A stretch of 64,000 bases of DNA from Pseudonocardia sp. SCN 73-27 (lineage in GTDB: Bacteria > Actinomycetota > Actinomycetes > Mycobacteriales > Pseudonocardiaceae). The notes beneath the pieces are model-generated. The model saw only the letters and a program-made list of their open reading frames with translations, did not search any database and was not told the DNA's origin. Made by a program: the position numbers and the translations under genes. Below are positions 57,271-64,000 of this stretch, one piece after another (positions within the stretch are counted from its first letter, which is position 1; the number at the start of each line of letters is the position of its first letter). The stretch is from positions 26,503 through 90,502 of the forward strand of contig MEGH01000018.1 in assembly GCA_001725415.1 (NCBI GenBank), in the 5' to 3' direction.

Positions 57271-57900
57271 TCAATGCTGACGCGGCGTGATCCGCAGCGC
57301 GTTCGTCCACAGCCGGGTGAGCGTCTCGACGAGCTCGTCGAGCTCCCACGGCTCCCCGTGCACGAACGTCAGCTGCGCCATCCGGCTGACCATGCTCGAC
57401 AACGCCGTCGCCGACAGCAACGAGTCCAGCTCCGGGTCGGCCACCCCACGCACCTGCAGCTCCCGGATCGCGCGGGCGTTGCGCTTGGTGAAGGCCTCGC
57501 TGCGCCGGCGCCGCAACGCCCGCACACCCTCGTCGATCTCCGCGACCTGGTCGAGCAGGCGCATCAGCTTCGCGTTGCGCGCGTAGGACTCCAGGTAAGC
57601 GCGGTTCGCAGCCCGGATGACGGCGACCGGGTCGTCGGTACCCGTCATCTCCCGGACGTTCGGGTGGAGCATCTCCTCCTTGGCCTCCTCCAGGACCGCG
57701 GCGAAGATCTCCTCCTTGTTCGTGAAGTACGTGTAGAAGGACCCGACGGCGCACTGCGCCTCGCGCGTGATGTCGGTGAGCTTCGCGTCGAGGTAGCCCT
57801 TCCGTTCGAACACCCGCCGCGCCGCTGCCACCAGCGTCGCCCGGGTGCGCAGCCCCCGCGCCGTCCGCGGCGGCTCGCGCACGTCCCGTCCCACGTCCAT
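57271..57900 (-). CDS. TetR/AcrR family transcriptional regulator
   Basis: 209-residue repressor. The N-terminal helix-turn-helix is RATLVAAARRVFERKGYLDAKLTDITREAQCAVGSFYTYFTNKEEIFAAVL; the rest is an all-helical ligand-binding domain. Located directly upstream of the SDR and acyl-CoA dehydrogenase genes, and divergent from the cupin gene. A 14-bp dyad occurs both in front of this gene and in front of the SDR, so autoregulation and control of the lipid genes are inferred. An acyl-CoA-type ligand would fit but is not shown. Confidence 0.92.
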   Translation of the reverse strand: MDVGRDVREPPRTARGLRTRATLVAAARRVFERKGYLDAKLTDITREAQCAVGSFYTYFTNKEEIFAAVLEEAKEEMLHPNVREMTGTDDPVAVIRAANRAYLESYARNAKLMRLLDQVAEIDEGVRALRRRRSEAFTKRNARAIRELQVRGVADPELDSLLSATALSSMVSRMAQLTFVHGEPWELDELVETLTRLWTNALRITPRQH

Positions 57901-57915
57901 TCGACAACCCTATGC

Positions 57916-57929
57916 TGAATCCGAGTTCA
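57916..57929. promoter_or_regulatory. candidate TetR operator between TetR and cupin genes
   Basis: Dyad TGAATCCGAGTTCA, 16 bases upstream of the TetR start and 51 bases upstream of the cupin ATG. Placed to control both divergent genes. Related to the dyad at 57254. Confidence 0.55.
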
Positions 57930-57979
57930 TCATCAGGAGAACACTTGCCGACGGTGCAGCCCGGCGCGACACTGACCCG

Positions 57980-58399
57980 ATGGCCGACGCCCCGCGTCAC
58001 ATCCCCTACGCCGGCGAGACGGTCCCCGTCCTCGGCGCCACCGATGCCCTCGCCTTCTGCGAGATGACCATCCCCGCCGGGTTCGGCGGCCCACCACCGC
58101 ACATCCATCACGGCTTCGACGAGGCGCTCTACGTCCTCGACGGCGAGCTCAGCTATGTGACCGACCGGAACGACCCGGTCCCCGCGCCGCCCGGCACGCT
58201 GATCCTCGCCGAACGCGGAGTCCGGCACACCTTCGCCAACCCGGGATCGACCCCGGCAAAGGTGCTCGGCGTGTGGAGCCCGGCGTCGGCGCTCGACTTC
58301 ATGGCCGAGATCGGCGCCGCCCTGCCCGCAACGGGCCGCCCCGACCCCGACGTCGTCGCCGACATCTACCGCCGCCACAACGGCGTCATCGTCCCCTGA
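57980..58399 (+). CDS. cupin-domain protein
   Basis: 139-residue single cupin barrel. Motif 1 is PPPHIHHGFDEALYVLDGELSYV, with His-x-His and Glu metal ligands; motif 2 is GVRHTFANPGSTPAKVL. Small cupins of this kind include isomerases, dioxygenases and sensors, so no reaction is assigned. Divergent from the TetR gene, with a shared operator region. Confidence 0.88.
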   Translation: MADAPRHIPYAGETVPVLGATDALAFCEMTIPAGFGGPPPHIHHGFDEALYVLDGELSYVTDRNDPVPAPPGTLILAERGVRHTFANPGSTPAKVLGVWSPASALDFMAEIGAALPATGRPDPDVVADIYRRHNGVIVP

Positions 58400-58447
58400 C
58401 CCCGTGTGCGACCCCGGGGCCCCGCGGGGTGAGCCGAAGAACCCGCA

Positions 58448-58495
58448 CGCAACCTCATTGCTGTCCGCGGGCGGAAAAACAGCAATGAGGTTGCG
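58448..58495. repeat. inverted repeat, 17-bp arms
   Basis: Perfect arms CGCAACCTCATTGCTGT (58448-58464) and complement (58479-58495) around a 14-base loop ending in GGAAAA. A possible terminator for the cupin gene, 49 bases after its stop, and the first of two related inverted repeats here. Confidence 0.8.
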
Positions 58496-58510
58496 CGCGA
58501 CATTCGGGAA

Positions 58511-58558
58511 GCAACCTCACCGCTGTACCGCGGCGGAATCGGAGCAGCGAGGTTGTGC
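58511..58558. repeat. degenerate inverted repeat related to 58448
   Basis: Left arm GCAACCTCACCGCTG (58511-58525) shares GCAACCTCA--GCTG with the previous repeat. The right arm CAGCGAGGTTGTGC (58545-58558) has lost two bases of complementarity. It lies immediately before the truncated alcohol dehydrogenase remnant. Confidence 0.65.
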
Positions 58559-58574
58559 GCGGAGCAGGTCAGTC

Positions 58575-59067
58575 GCTCGGCGACGCGAGGCTGCCCGCGC
58601 CTACGGCGGCGTCGTCACGGGGGTGTGCGGGCCGGGCAAGGCCGATGTCGCGCGGGCGGCGGGTGCCGAGCACGTCCTCGACCACACGCGCGACGCGGTC
58701 ACCGGCCGGTTCGACGTCGTGATCGACATCGGCGGCAACCGGACCCTGCGGACGTTGCGCCGCGTGCTGGCCCCGCGCGGGACGCTGGTGGTCGTCGGCG
58801 GGGAGACCGGGGGCAGGATCGTCGGCGGGGTGGACCGTCAGCTGCGCGCGGTCCTGTTGTCGCCCCTCGTCTCCAGCGGCTGACGATGATGCTCTCGTCG
58901 GAGAACGCCGCCGATCTGCGGGTACTGGCGGACTGGCGGCGGCGGGCACGGTGCGCCCGATCATCGATCGCGCGTTCCCGTTGGATGAGGCGCCGGCGGC
59001 GATCGACGCCCTTGCGGCGGGCCGTGCCAGGGGCAAGTTCGTCATCAGGGTCGCCGGCGCGCGCTGA
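58575..59067 (+). pseudogene. zinc-type alcohol dehydrogenase (MDR) remnant
   Basis: C-terminal half of an NAD(P)-dependent medium-chain dehydrogenase. Rossmann part: VTGVCGPGKADVARAAGAEHVLDHTRD, FDVVIDIGGNRTLRTLRRVLAPRGTLVVVGGE, stopping at TGA 58881-58883. Reading continues after a shift as LTMMLSSENAADLRVLAD and, after another shift, as VRPIIDRAFPLDEAPAAIDALAAGRARGKFVI to the stop at 59065. The whole N-terminal catalytic domain is missing and two frameshifts are present. The 5' break abuts the inverted repeats at 58448-58558. Confidence 0.88.
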
Positions 59068-59119
59068 CCACTTGATTTCGCCAGTCTCCTGTCGAACTCG
59101 GCGCGGACGGGACGGCGGG

Positions 59120-59614
59120 TCAGCGGCGCGGAGCGGGGAACGTCGCCATGAGGACGTCGTCGACGAGATGGCCGTCGACGCGGAACTCCCCACGCAGCAC
59201 GCCCTCGACCTCGAACCCACACGTCTCGTAGAGGCGGCGGGCGGCGGCGTTGGGGCCCAGGACCCGCAGGGTCACCTTGACCGTCCCGGCGCGGGCCTCG
59301 CGGTCGACGGCGGCGGTGACGAGGGCGCGGCCGATGCCGTTGCCGGCGTAGTCGGGGTCGACGGCGAGGCCTCGGATCTCGCGGACGTGGCGGTGCGCGG
59401 GCACGGGCAGCGAGTTGCCGACGGCGACGTATCCGGCGACGACGCCGTCGGCCTCGGCGACGATGACGGCTCCGGGGTCGACGCGGTCGTCGAAGAACGG
59501 GGTGCCGGGCGCGGGTGGCGGTGCGGGCGAGACGTCGGGTGTCCAGGTGAGCCGGTCGATGCGGGCGAGTGCGACCTCGTCGTCCGCGCGGGCGGTCCGC
59601 ACCTCGATCTGCAT
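59120..59614 (-). CDS. GNAT family N-acetyltransferase
   Basis: 164-residue acetyltransferase. Motif A (VREIRGLAVDPDYAGNGIGRALVTAAVDREA) contains the acetyl-CoA pyrophosphate loop; motif B is RVLGPNAAARRLYETCGFEVEGVLRGEF, typical of RimI/small-molecule acetyltransferases. Substrate unknown. ATG at 59614 preferred; ATG at 59623 adds three residues. Divergent from the serine hydrolase gene. Confidence 0.9.
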   Translation of the reverse strand: MQIEVRTARADDEVALARIDRLTWTPDVSPAPPPAPGTPFFDDRVDPGAVIVAEADGVVAGYVAVGNSLPVPAHRHVREIRGLAVDPDYAGNGIGRALVTAAVDREARAGTVKVTLRVLGPNAAARRLYETCGFEVEGVLRGEFRVDGHLVDDVLMATFPAPRR

Positions 59615-59809
59615 GCGCGGCATCCTGCCTGGTGGGGGCCCCGCGGGCGCACGGGGTGTCGTCGAGCGGTCGTGAGTGCGCGCCCCGGGGGCGGTTACCC
59701 GCCACTTGGCGGGTCGGGCGGCGGATGCCGCGCATGATCGTCGGTACCGCACGGCCTCGGGGTTCGCCACGATGCACCGGACGACGAGCATCGGCCAACG
59801 GAGGTCAGG

Positions 59810-60985
59810 ATGACCAGGTCCATCGACGGCAGCGGGATCGACCGGGTGCTGAGCGGCGCGGTCGAGGCCGGCGACGTCCCGCACGTGGTGGCGATCGCGG
59901 CCGACCGGGACGGTGTGTTCTACGAGGGCGCCGCCGGGGTGCGCAGCGTCGGGGCGGACGAGACGCCGGTCGACACGTCGTCGCAGTTCCGGATCATGTC
60001 GATGACGAAGATGGTCGCGACGGCGGCGGCGTTGCAGCAGGTGGAGCGGGGTGCACTCGAACTGGATGCGCCGGTCGAGGAGTACTGCCCGCAGTTCGCG
60101 GACGTGCAGCTGCTGGTCGGGTTCGACGGGGACACCCCGAAGCTGCGCCAGCCGGCGACGCGGGCGACGGTGCGCCAGCTGATGACGCACACGTCGGGGT
60201 TGAGCTACTGGTTCTGGAACGCCGACATGGTGCATTTCGAGGCGGTGACGGGGGTGCCGAACGTGGTGCCGGGGTCGGCGCGGGCGTTCGAGGCGCCGTT
60301 GGTGTCGGAGCCGGGCAGCAGGTTCGAGTACGGAATCAACACCGACTGGCTGGGCAGGGTCGTGGAGGCGGTGGCCGGGCAGACGCTCGACGTCGTCGTG
60401 AAGGAGGGCATCACGGGCCCCTTGAGCATGGACGACACCATGTTCCGGCTGGATCCGCAGCGCTACGGCAACTGCGTCGCGATCCACGTGCGCGACGAGG
60501 ACGGCAACTGGACGTCGGCAGGCGAGATCCTCAACCAGGACCCGGACTACTGGGCGGGCGGCCACGGCCTGTACTCGACGCCACTCGACTACGTGCGGTT
60601 CGAGCGGGCCCTGCTGCGCGGCGGCGAGCTCGACGGTGAACGGATCCTGCGCGAGGACACGGTGGATGCGGCGTTCACCAACCAGATCGGCGACCTCGAC
60701 TTCCCCGCCGAGATCGTGACGGCCGACCCGCCGATCACCGACACGTTGCGCGTGGGCCCGGGCTGGAAATGGGGCTACGGGCTGCTGCTCAACACGAACG
60801 ACGTGCCGGGCGGGCGCCGCGCGGGCACGGGTGCGTGGGCGGGGCTGTTCAACACGCACTTCTTCGTCGACCGGGCGACGGGCATCTGCGCGTCGATCTA
60901 CACGAACTCGTTGCCGTTCATCCCGGAGCACGAGGCGTGGAAGATGTACGTGGACTTCGAGCAGGCGTTGTACGCCGCGCTCTGA
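59810..60985 (+). CDS. beta-lactamase-fold serine hydrolase (EstB/class C type)
   Basis: 391-residue cytoplasmic hydrolase of the class C beta-lactamase/esterase family. Nucleophile Ser64 in SMTK (residues 64-67), Tyr174 in the YGIN motif, and a C-terminal GWKWGYGLLLNTNDVPGGRRAGTGAWAGLFNTHFFVD block in place of the KTG loop (AGTGAWAG). No signal peptide, which argues for an esterase rather than an antibiotic-resistance enzyme. Followed after 11 bases by an HSL-family hydrolase, probably an operon. Confidence 0.92.
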   Translation: MTRSIDGSGIDRVLSGAVEAGDVPHVVAIAADRDGVFYEGAAGVRSVGADETPVDTSSQFRIMSMTKMVATAAALQQVERGALELDAPVEEYCPQFADVQLLVGFDGDTPKLRQPATRATVRQLMTHTSGLSYWFWNADMVHFEAVTGVPNVVPGSARAFEAPLVSEPGSRFEYGINTDWLGRVVEAVAGQTLDVVVKEGITGPLSMDDTMFRLDPQRYGNCVAIHVRDEDGNWTSAGEILNQDPDYWAGGHGLYSTPLDYVRFERALLRGGELDGERILREDTVDAAFTNQIGDLDFPAEIVTADPPITDTLRVGPGWKWGYGLLLNTNDVPGGRRAGTGAWAGLFNTHFFVDRATGICASIYTNSLPFIPEHEAWKMYVDFEQALYAAL

Positions 60986-60996
60986 GGGGAGCGCAC

Positions 60997-61956
60997 GTGT
61001 CGGTCGCCCGGCCTGAGTTCGACCCGGAGCTCAAGGCCGGGCTGGCCGTCGTCGGCGGGGTGTTCCCGCCGACGATCACGCCGGACCTGATCCCGTTCAT
61101 GCGCCGCTCGTACGCGTCGCCGCCGATCGAGGAGACGTTGCGCGGCCGGGCGATCGAGCGTGAGGAGCACACGGTCGCCGGGCATCGCGGCGACCCGGTG
61201 GACGTGTCGGTGCTGCGCCCCACCGACGCCGCGGACGCCCGGCCGTGCGTGCTGTTCGTGCACTCGGGCGGGCTGATGTTCGGCGACCGGTTCAGCGGGG
61301 CGGATCTCGTACTGGGCTGGGTGGAGACGTTGGGCGCGGTGCTGGTGACGGTCGAGTACCGGCTGGCGCCGGAGTTCCCGGACCCGTTCCCGCGTGAGGA
61401 CTGCTACGCCGCGCTGGAGTGGGTGGCGGCGAACGCGGAACGGCTCGGGGTGCGACGGGACCGGCTGCTGGTGGCGGGCGCCAGCTCGGGCGGTGGGCTG
61501 GCGGCGGGGACGGCGCTGGCGGCGCGCGACCGGGGTGGCCCGGCGTTGTGCGGGCAGGTGCTCGACTACCCGATGCTCGACGACCGGGGCGTCACGTCGT
61601 CGACCGGGCAGTTCGACGGGGTCGGGGTGTGGGACCGGGTGAGCAACGAGACGGGCTGGTCGGCGCTGCTCGGCGAGGCCCGCGGCGGCCCGGACGTCTC
61701 CCCCTATGCCGCGCCGGCTCGCGCGCTCGACCTCTCCGGGCTCCCACCGGCGTTCGTCGACGTCGGCGCCGCCGAGATCTTCCGCGACGAGGCCATCGCG
61801 TACGCGGGGCGCATCTGGGCGGCGGGTGGCGACGCGGAGCTGCACGTCTGGTCGGGCGGGTTCCACGCGTTCGACATCTTCGCCCCGCACACGGGTCTGG
61901 CCAGGGGCATGATCGCGGCGCGCGACGCCTGGGTGGAGAAGATCCTGGCCGACTGA
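60997..61956 (+). CDS. alpha/beta hydrolase, hormone-sensitive lipase family
   Basis: 319-residue esterase of the HSL (family IV) type. The oxyanion motif is HSGG (residues 89-92, in place of the usual HGGG). The nucleophile elbow is GASSGG with Ser163, in place of GDSAGG. The catalytic Asp lies near PPAFVDVGAAEIFRDEA and His in GGFHAFDIF. Both signature motifs are slightly off consensus but the triad looks intact. GTG start behind GAGGGGA. Confidence 0.92.
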   Translation: MSVARPEFDPELKAGLAVVGGVFPPTITPDLIPFMRRSYASPPIEETLRGRAIEREEHTVAGHRGDPVDVSVLRPTDAADARPCVLFVHSGGLMFGDRFSGADLVLGWVETLGAVLVTVEYRLAPEFPDPFPREDCYAALEWVAANAERLGVRRDRLLVAGASSGGGLAAGTALAARDRGGPALCGQVLDYPMLDDRGVTSSTGQFDGVGVWDRVSNETGWSALLGEARGGPDVSPYAAPARALDLSGLPPAFVDVGAAEIFRDEAIAYAGRIWAAGGDAELHVWSGGFHAFDIFAPHTGLARGMIAARDAWVEKILAD

Positions 61957-61995
61957 TCGGGGCCGAGGAGTGACCCGGACCACTAGGATGACGAC

Positions 61996-63045
61996 GTGCA
62001 GGAGCTGCTCGGCAGGCTCTCCGCCCTCGACCCGCGGGCGAGCCTCGGGCTGCGCGTGATCGCGTGTTTCGACGAGCTGGTGGTCGGCAACGTGAACTCC
62101 CGCGGGCTGCTCAGCGCGGCCGCGTCGCTGGCGGGCTGCAACGCCGGCTACTGCCAGGACCTGCCCGCGCGGATGATGCGGGTGACGCCGCGGGGCGAGC
62201 TGGTCGACGGGCCGGTGGTGCCGCCGCCGGGGTCGTCGACGACGGCCGACGGGCTGACGGTGTGGCTCGAGCGGTCCGGCCCGGCGCACGCCAACGACGC
62301 GATCATCCTGGAGCGGCTCACGCTGTCGATGCGCATCCGGCACGGGCGGGGCCTGCGCGATCTCGACAACCGTCGCGCGCTGGGCCTGGTCCTCGACCCG
62401 GGTGTGCCCGTGGCGGACCGCCGCACGGCGGCGACCCGGCTGGGCTTGGCGCCGGGCACCCGGCACCGGGTCGTCGCGGCGCCGCTGTTCGCGGTGTGGG
62501 AGGAGCATCCGACGGCGGCGGAGGACGTCGTGCCCACGCCGTACGGGCCGATCCACGCGCTCGTGGTGCCGCACGACCATCCGCCGGTCGCAGCGGGCCC
62601 GATCGGGACCGGGGTGGCCGCGGGTGTCGACCATCTGCACCGGTCGTTCCGCACCGCCGTCGTAGCGCTGCGGCTGTGCGCGCCGCCGGACACGCCGTCG
62701 GTCGACGCCGACACCTACGGCGGCCTGATCGGGCTGCTCGCCGACCTCCCGCCCGACGCCGACCAGCCCGACGTCGACGCGTTGGCCGAGGTCATGGTGC
62801 ATCCGTGGGGGCCGTCGACGGTCGACGCGCTGGTCCGCGCGGGCTCGGTGCGGCAGGCGGCGCGGCGGGCCGGGGTGCACCACAGCACGTTGCAGCAGCG
62901 GCTCGACAGTGTATCGGGCACCCTGGGTTTCGACCCCTTCGACGACGGGATCGGCCGCACCCGCCTGGGCATCGCGTACCTGGCGTGGCGGCTGCGCACG
63001 TCGCGGGTGCTCGACCTGCCTGCGCCCGGCCGTCCCAGGAGCTGA
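61996..63045 (+). CDS. PucR-type helix-turn-helix regulator
   Basis: 349-residue protein. The N-terminal half begins LGLRVIACFDELVVGNVNSRGLLSAAASLAGCNAGY, a GAF-like or CdaR-like sensor segment. The C-terminal helix-turn-helix (VDALVRAGSVRQAARRAGVHHSTLQQRLDSVSGTLGFDPFD) matches the PucR/CdaR class. It follows two hydrolase genes in the same direction and may control them. GTG start at 61996. Confidence 0.85.
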   Translation: MQELLGRLSALDPRASLGLRVIACFDELVVGNVNSRGLLSAAASLAGCNAGYCQDLPARMMRVTPRGELVDGPVVPPPGSSTTADGLTVWLERSGPAHANDAIILERLTLSMRIRHGRGLRDLDNRRALGLVLDPGVPVADRRTAATRLGLAPGTRHRVVAAPLFAVWEEHPTAAEDVVPTPYGPIHALVVPHDHPPVAAGPIGTGVAAGVDHLHRSFRTAVVALRLCAPPDTPSVDADTYGGLIGLLADLPPDADQPDVDALAEVMVHPWGPSTVDALVRAGSVRQAARRAGVHHSTLQQRLDSVSGTLGFDPFDDGIGRTRLGIAYLAWRLRTSRVLDLPAPGRPRS

Positions 63046-63119
63046 CGGCCCATATCTGCGCCCGTCAGAGGCCGAACGGTGGTCGCAACTGCGCCTGATT
63101 GCTCCTAGAATGTCCGATT

Positions 63120-63743
63120 GTGGATCTTCGGACGGTAGGTCGTCGGGGCGGGCCGCGGCTCGACGCCGACGGCTGCGTCCTGCGCGCGTTCCGCGACGAC
63201 GACGTGGGACTCGTCCTCGCGGCGTCGGCCGACGCGGCGATCACCCGGGTCACGACGGTGCCGCCGTGCGCCGACGAGTACGCCGCGCGCACGTGGATCC
63301 GGTTGCAGCACGCGCGGGTAGTGGACCGGGTCGGGCTGCCGTTCGCGATCGCCGACGCGGTGACCGACGAGCCGCTGGGTCAGATCGGGCTGTGGTTCAG
63401 CGGGGTCGGGGCGGGGCGGGCGCGGGTCGGGTACTGGGTGCCGGCGGCGAATCGCGGCCAAGGGCTGGCAAGCAGGGCGTTGCGGGCCCTGTGTCCCTGG
63501 GCCTTCGAGGAAGGTGTCGAGCGGCTCGAGCTCTACGTCGAACCGCACAACCTCGCGTCGCAGCGGGTCGCGGAGGGTGCGGGTTTCCGCTGGGAGGGCC
63601 TGCTGCGGGCCTGGGAGACGATCGGCGCCGAGCGTCGCGACATGGTCATGTACTCGCGGCTGCCGTCGGATCCCGCTACGCCATGCCGCGCAACTCCTCT
63701 CACGTCGAGCACCACCGGGCCGGCGCCTGCGCGGGGTCGGTGA
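63120..63743 (+). CDS. RimJ/RimL-type GNAT acetyltransferase
   Basis: 207-residue GNAT: LRAFRDDDVGLVLAASADAAITRVTTVP at the N-terminus, motif A (RVGYWVPAANRGQGLASRALRALCPWAFEE) and motif B (LELYVEPHNLASQRVAEGAGFRWEGLLRAW) as in RimJ/RimL protein N-terminal acetyltransferases. The last 25 residues are low-complexity. GTG at 63120 is the likely start because the upstream open frame is only seven codons long. Confidence 0.88.
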   Translation: MDLRTVGRRGGPRLDADGCVLRAFRDDDVGLVLAASADAAITRVTTVPPCADEYAARTWIRLQHARVVDRVGLPFAIADAVTDEPLGQIGLWFSGVGAGRARVGYWVPAANRGQGLASRALRALCPWAFEEGVERLELYVEPHNLASQRVAEGAGFRWEGLLRAWETIGAERRDMVMYSRLPSDPATPCRATPLTSSTTGPAPARGR

Positions 63744-63863
63744 GCCGGAACTGCGGCCGCGCGCAACGCCCACACGCGGCCGCGCACGTCGGACACCGAC
63801 GCGGCGCACGTTCTCCCCGCCGGCGGGGATGCGGACACGACCGGAGGGCCCCTGACACACGAC

Positions 63864-63898
63864 GATGCGCGCCCGGGCGGTCGGCCCGGACGCGCATC
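63864..63898 (-). terminator. terminator of the gene at the right edge
   Basis: 14-bp stem GATGCGCGCCCGGG with one wobble position and a 7-base loop, 18 bases beyond the stop of the leftward partial gene. Confidence 0.8.
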
Positions 63899-63915
63899 TC
63901 TCGTGGTCATCGGAT

Positions 63916-64000
63916 TCAGCTGTTGTAGGACCAGTCGTCGTTCTTGCCGCCGTAGCCGCCGTCCCACTTGTCGTCGCACTTGCCGTACTTGTCGTCGCAG
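63916..64000 (-). CDS. C-terminus of a small DDK-repeat protein (partial)
   Basis: Reading leftward from the window edge the last 27 codons give CDDKYGKCDDKWDGGYGG then KNDDWSYNS and a TGA stop. The residues form a KCDDKxxG-type repeat rich in Asp, Lys, Gly and Tyr with regularly spaced cysteines, typical of small secreted actinobacterial proteins. A perfect terminator stem follows. The start and any signal peptide lie beyond base 64000. Confidence 0.65.
   Translation of the reverse strand, partial: CDDKYGKCDDKWDGGYGGKNDDWSYNS

Overview
The window looks like chromosome from a very high-GC actinomycete, most probably a Pseudonocardia-like member of the Pseudonocardiaceae. The reasons are strong G/C bias at third codon positions, frequent GTG starts, ATGA/GTGA gene overlaps, mycothiol metabolism (mca), a ShbA-type sigma factor, chaplin/rodlin-like secreted proteins, and a gene order that follows Mycobacterium tuberculosis from about Rv1074c (fadA3) to Rv1112 (ychF), read in the opposite direction. 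No rRNA, tRNA, CRISPR array, integrase or transposase gene was recognised.

Layout. Bases 1-4824 hold the end of a translationally coupled cluster: a VirB4/TraC-like ATPase, a secreted beta-helix protein, a secreted trypsin-like protease and a lysozyme-NlpC/P60 wall hydrolase. This is probably the distal part of a conjugation or type IV-like export locus. Bases 4863-19410 are mostly the conserved core block: ychF, an Ada/AlkA fusion with ogt, rmuC, ispH, a lipid-droplet-associated protein, xseA-xseB, a DUF4245 lipid-anchored-type protein, glpX, an L,D-transpeptidase and fumC. Bases 19484-26454 hold a degenerate EAL-CBS protein, a complete ABC importer behind a structured leader, and an ATP-dependent DNA ligase whose N-terminal domain carries an odd segment. 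Bases 26474-33217 hold a ketopantoate-reductase-like gene, guaB1, an AbiEi/DUF559-like gene flanked by two copies of one 40-bp palindrome, a PIN-PhoH ATPase and a DUF885-like metalloprotease relative.

Bases 33380-35261 are the most distinctive part. Three tandem paralogous small secreted proteins resemble chaplins/rodlins. Each has its own near-identical promoter/operator block, a 5' leader hairpin with compensatory changes, and a private terminator. Bases 35299-47076 return to the M. tuberculosis-like order: a Z-prenyl diphosphate synthase, hemolysin III, a DUF255 thioredoxin-like protein, mca, greA (with an orphan intrinsic terminator upstream), ilvA, metB and cbs. Bases 47108-54559 hold a decayed STAND/WD40 gene, shbA, an ECF42-type sigma factor with its DGPF/YCII partner, a flavin/pyridoxamine-oxidase-like protein, a thiolase and a Bax-inhibitor-1 protein. 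The right end (54669-64000) is a lipid/xenobiotic neighbourhood: acyl-CoA dehydrogenase, SDR, TetR regulator with a repeated dyad operator, cupin, a broken alcohol dehydrogenase, GNATs, a beta-lactamase-fold hydrolase, an HSL-family hydrolase, a PucR-type regulator, and the tail of a small DDK-repeat secreted protein.

Across the window, five dispersed 40-bp near-perfect palindromes with outer arms GTGAGYGG/CCRCTCAC sit at gene 3' ends. Three of them supply the stop codon of the adjacent gene. All calls are from reading the sequence; no database search was possible.
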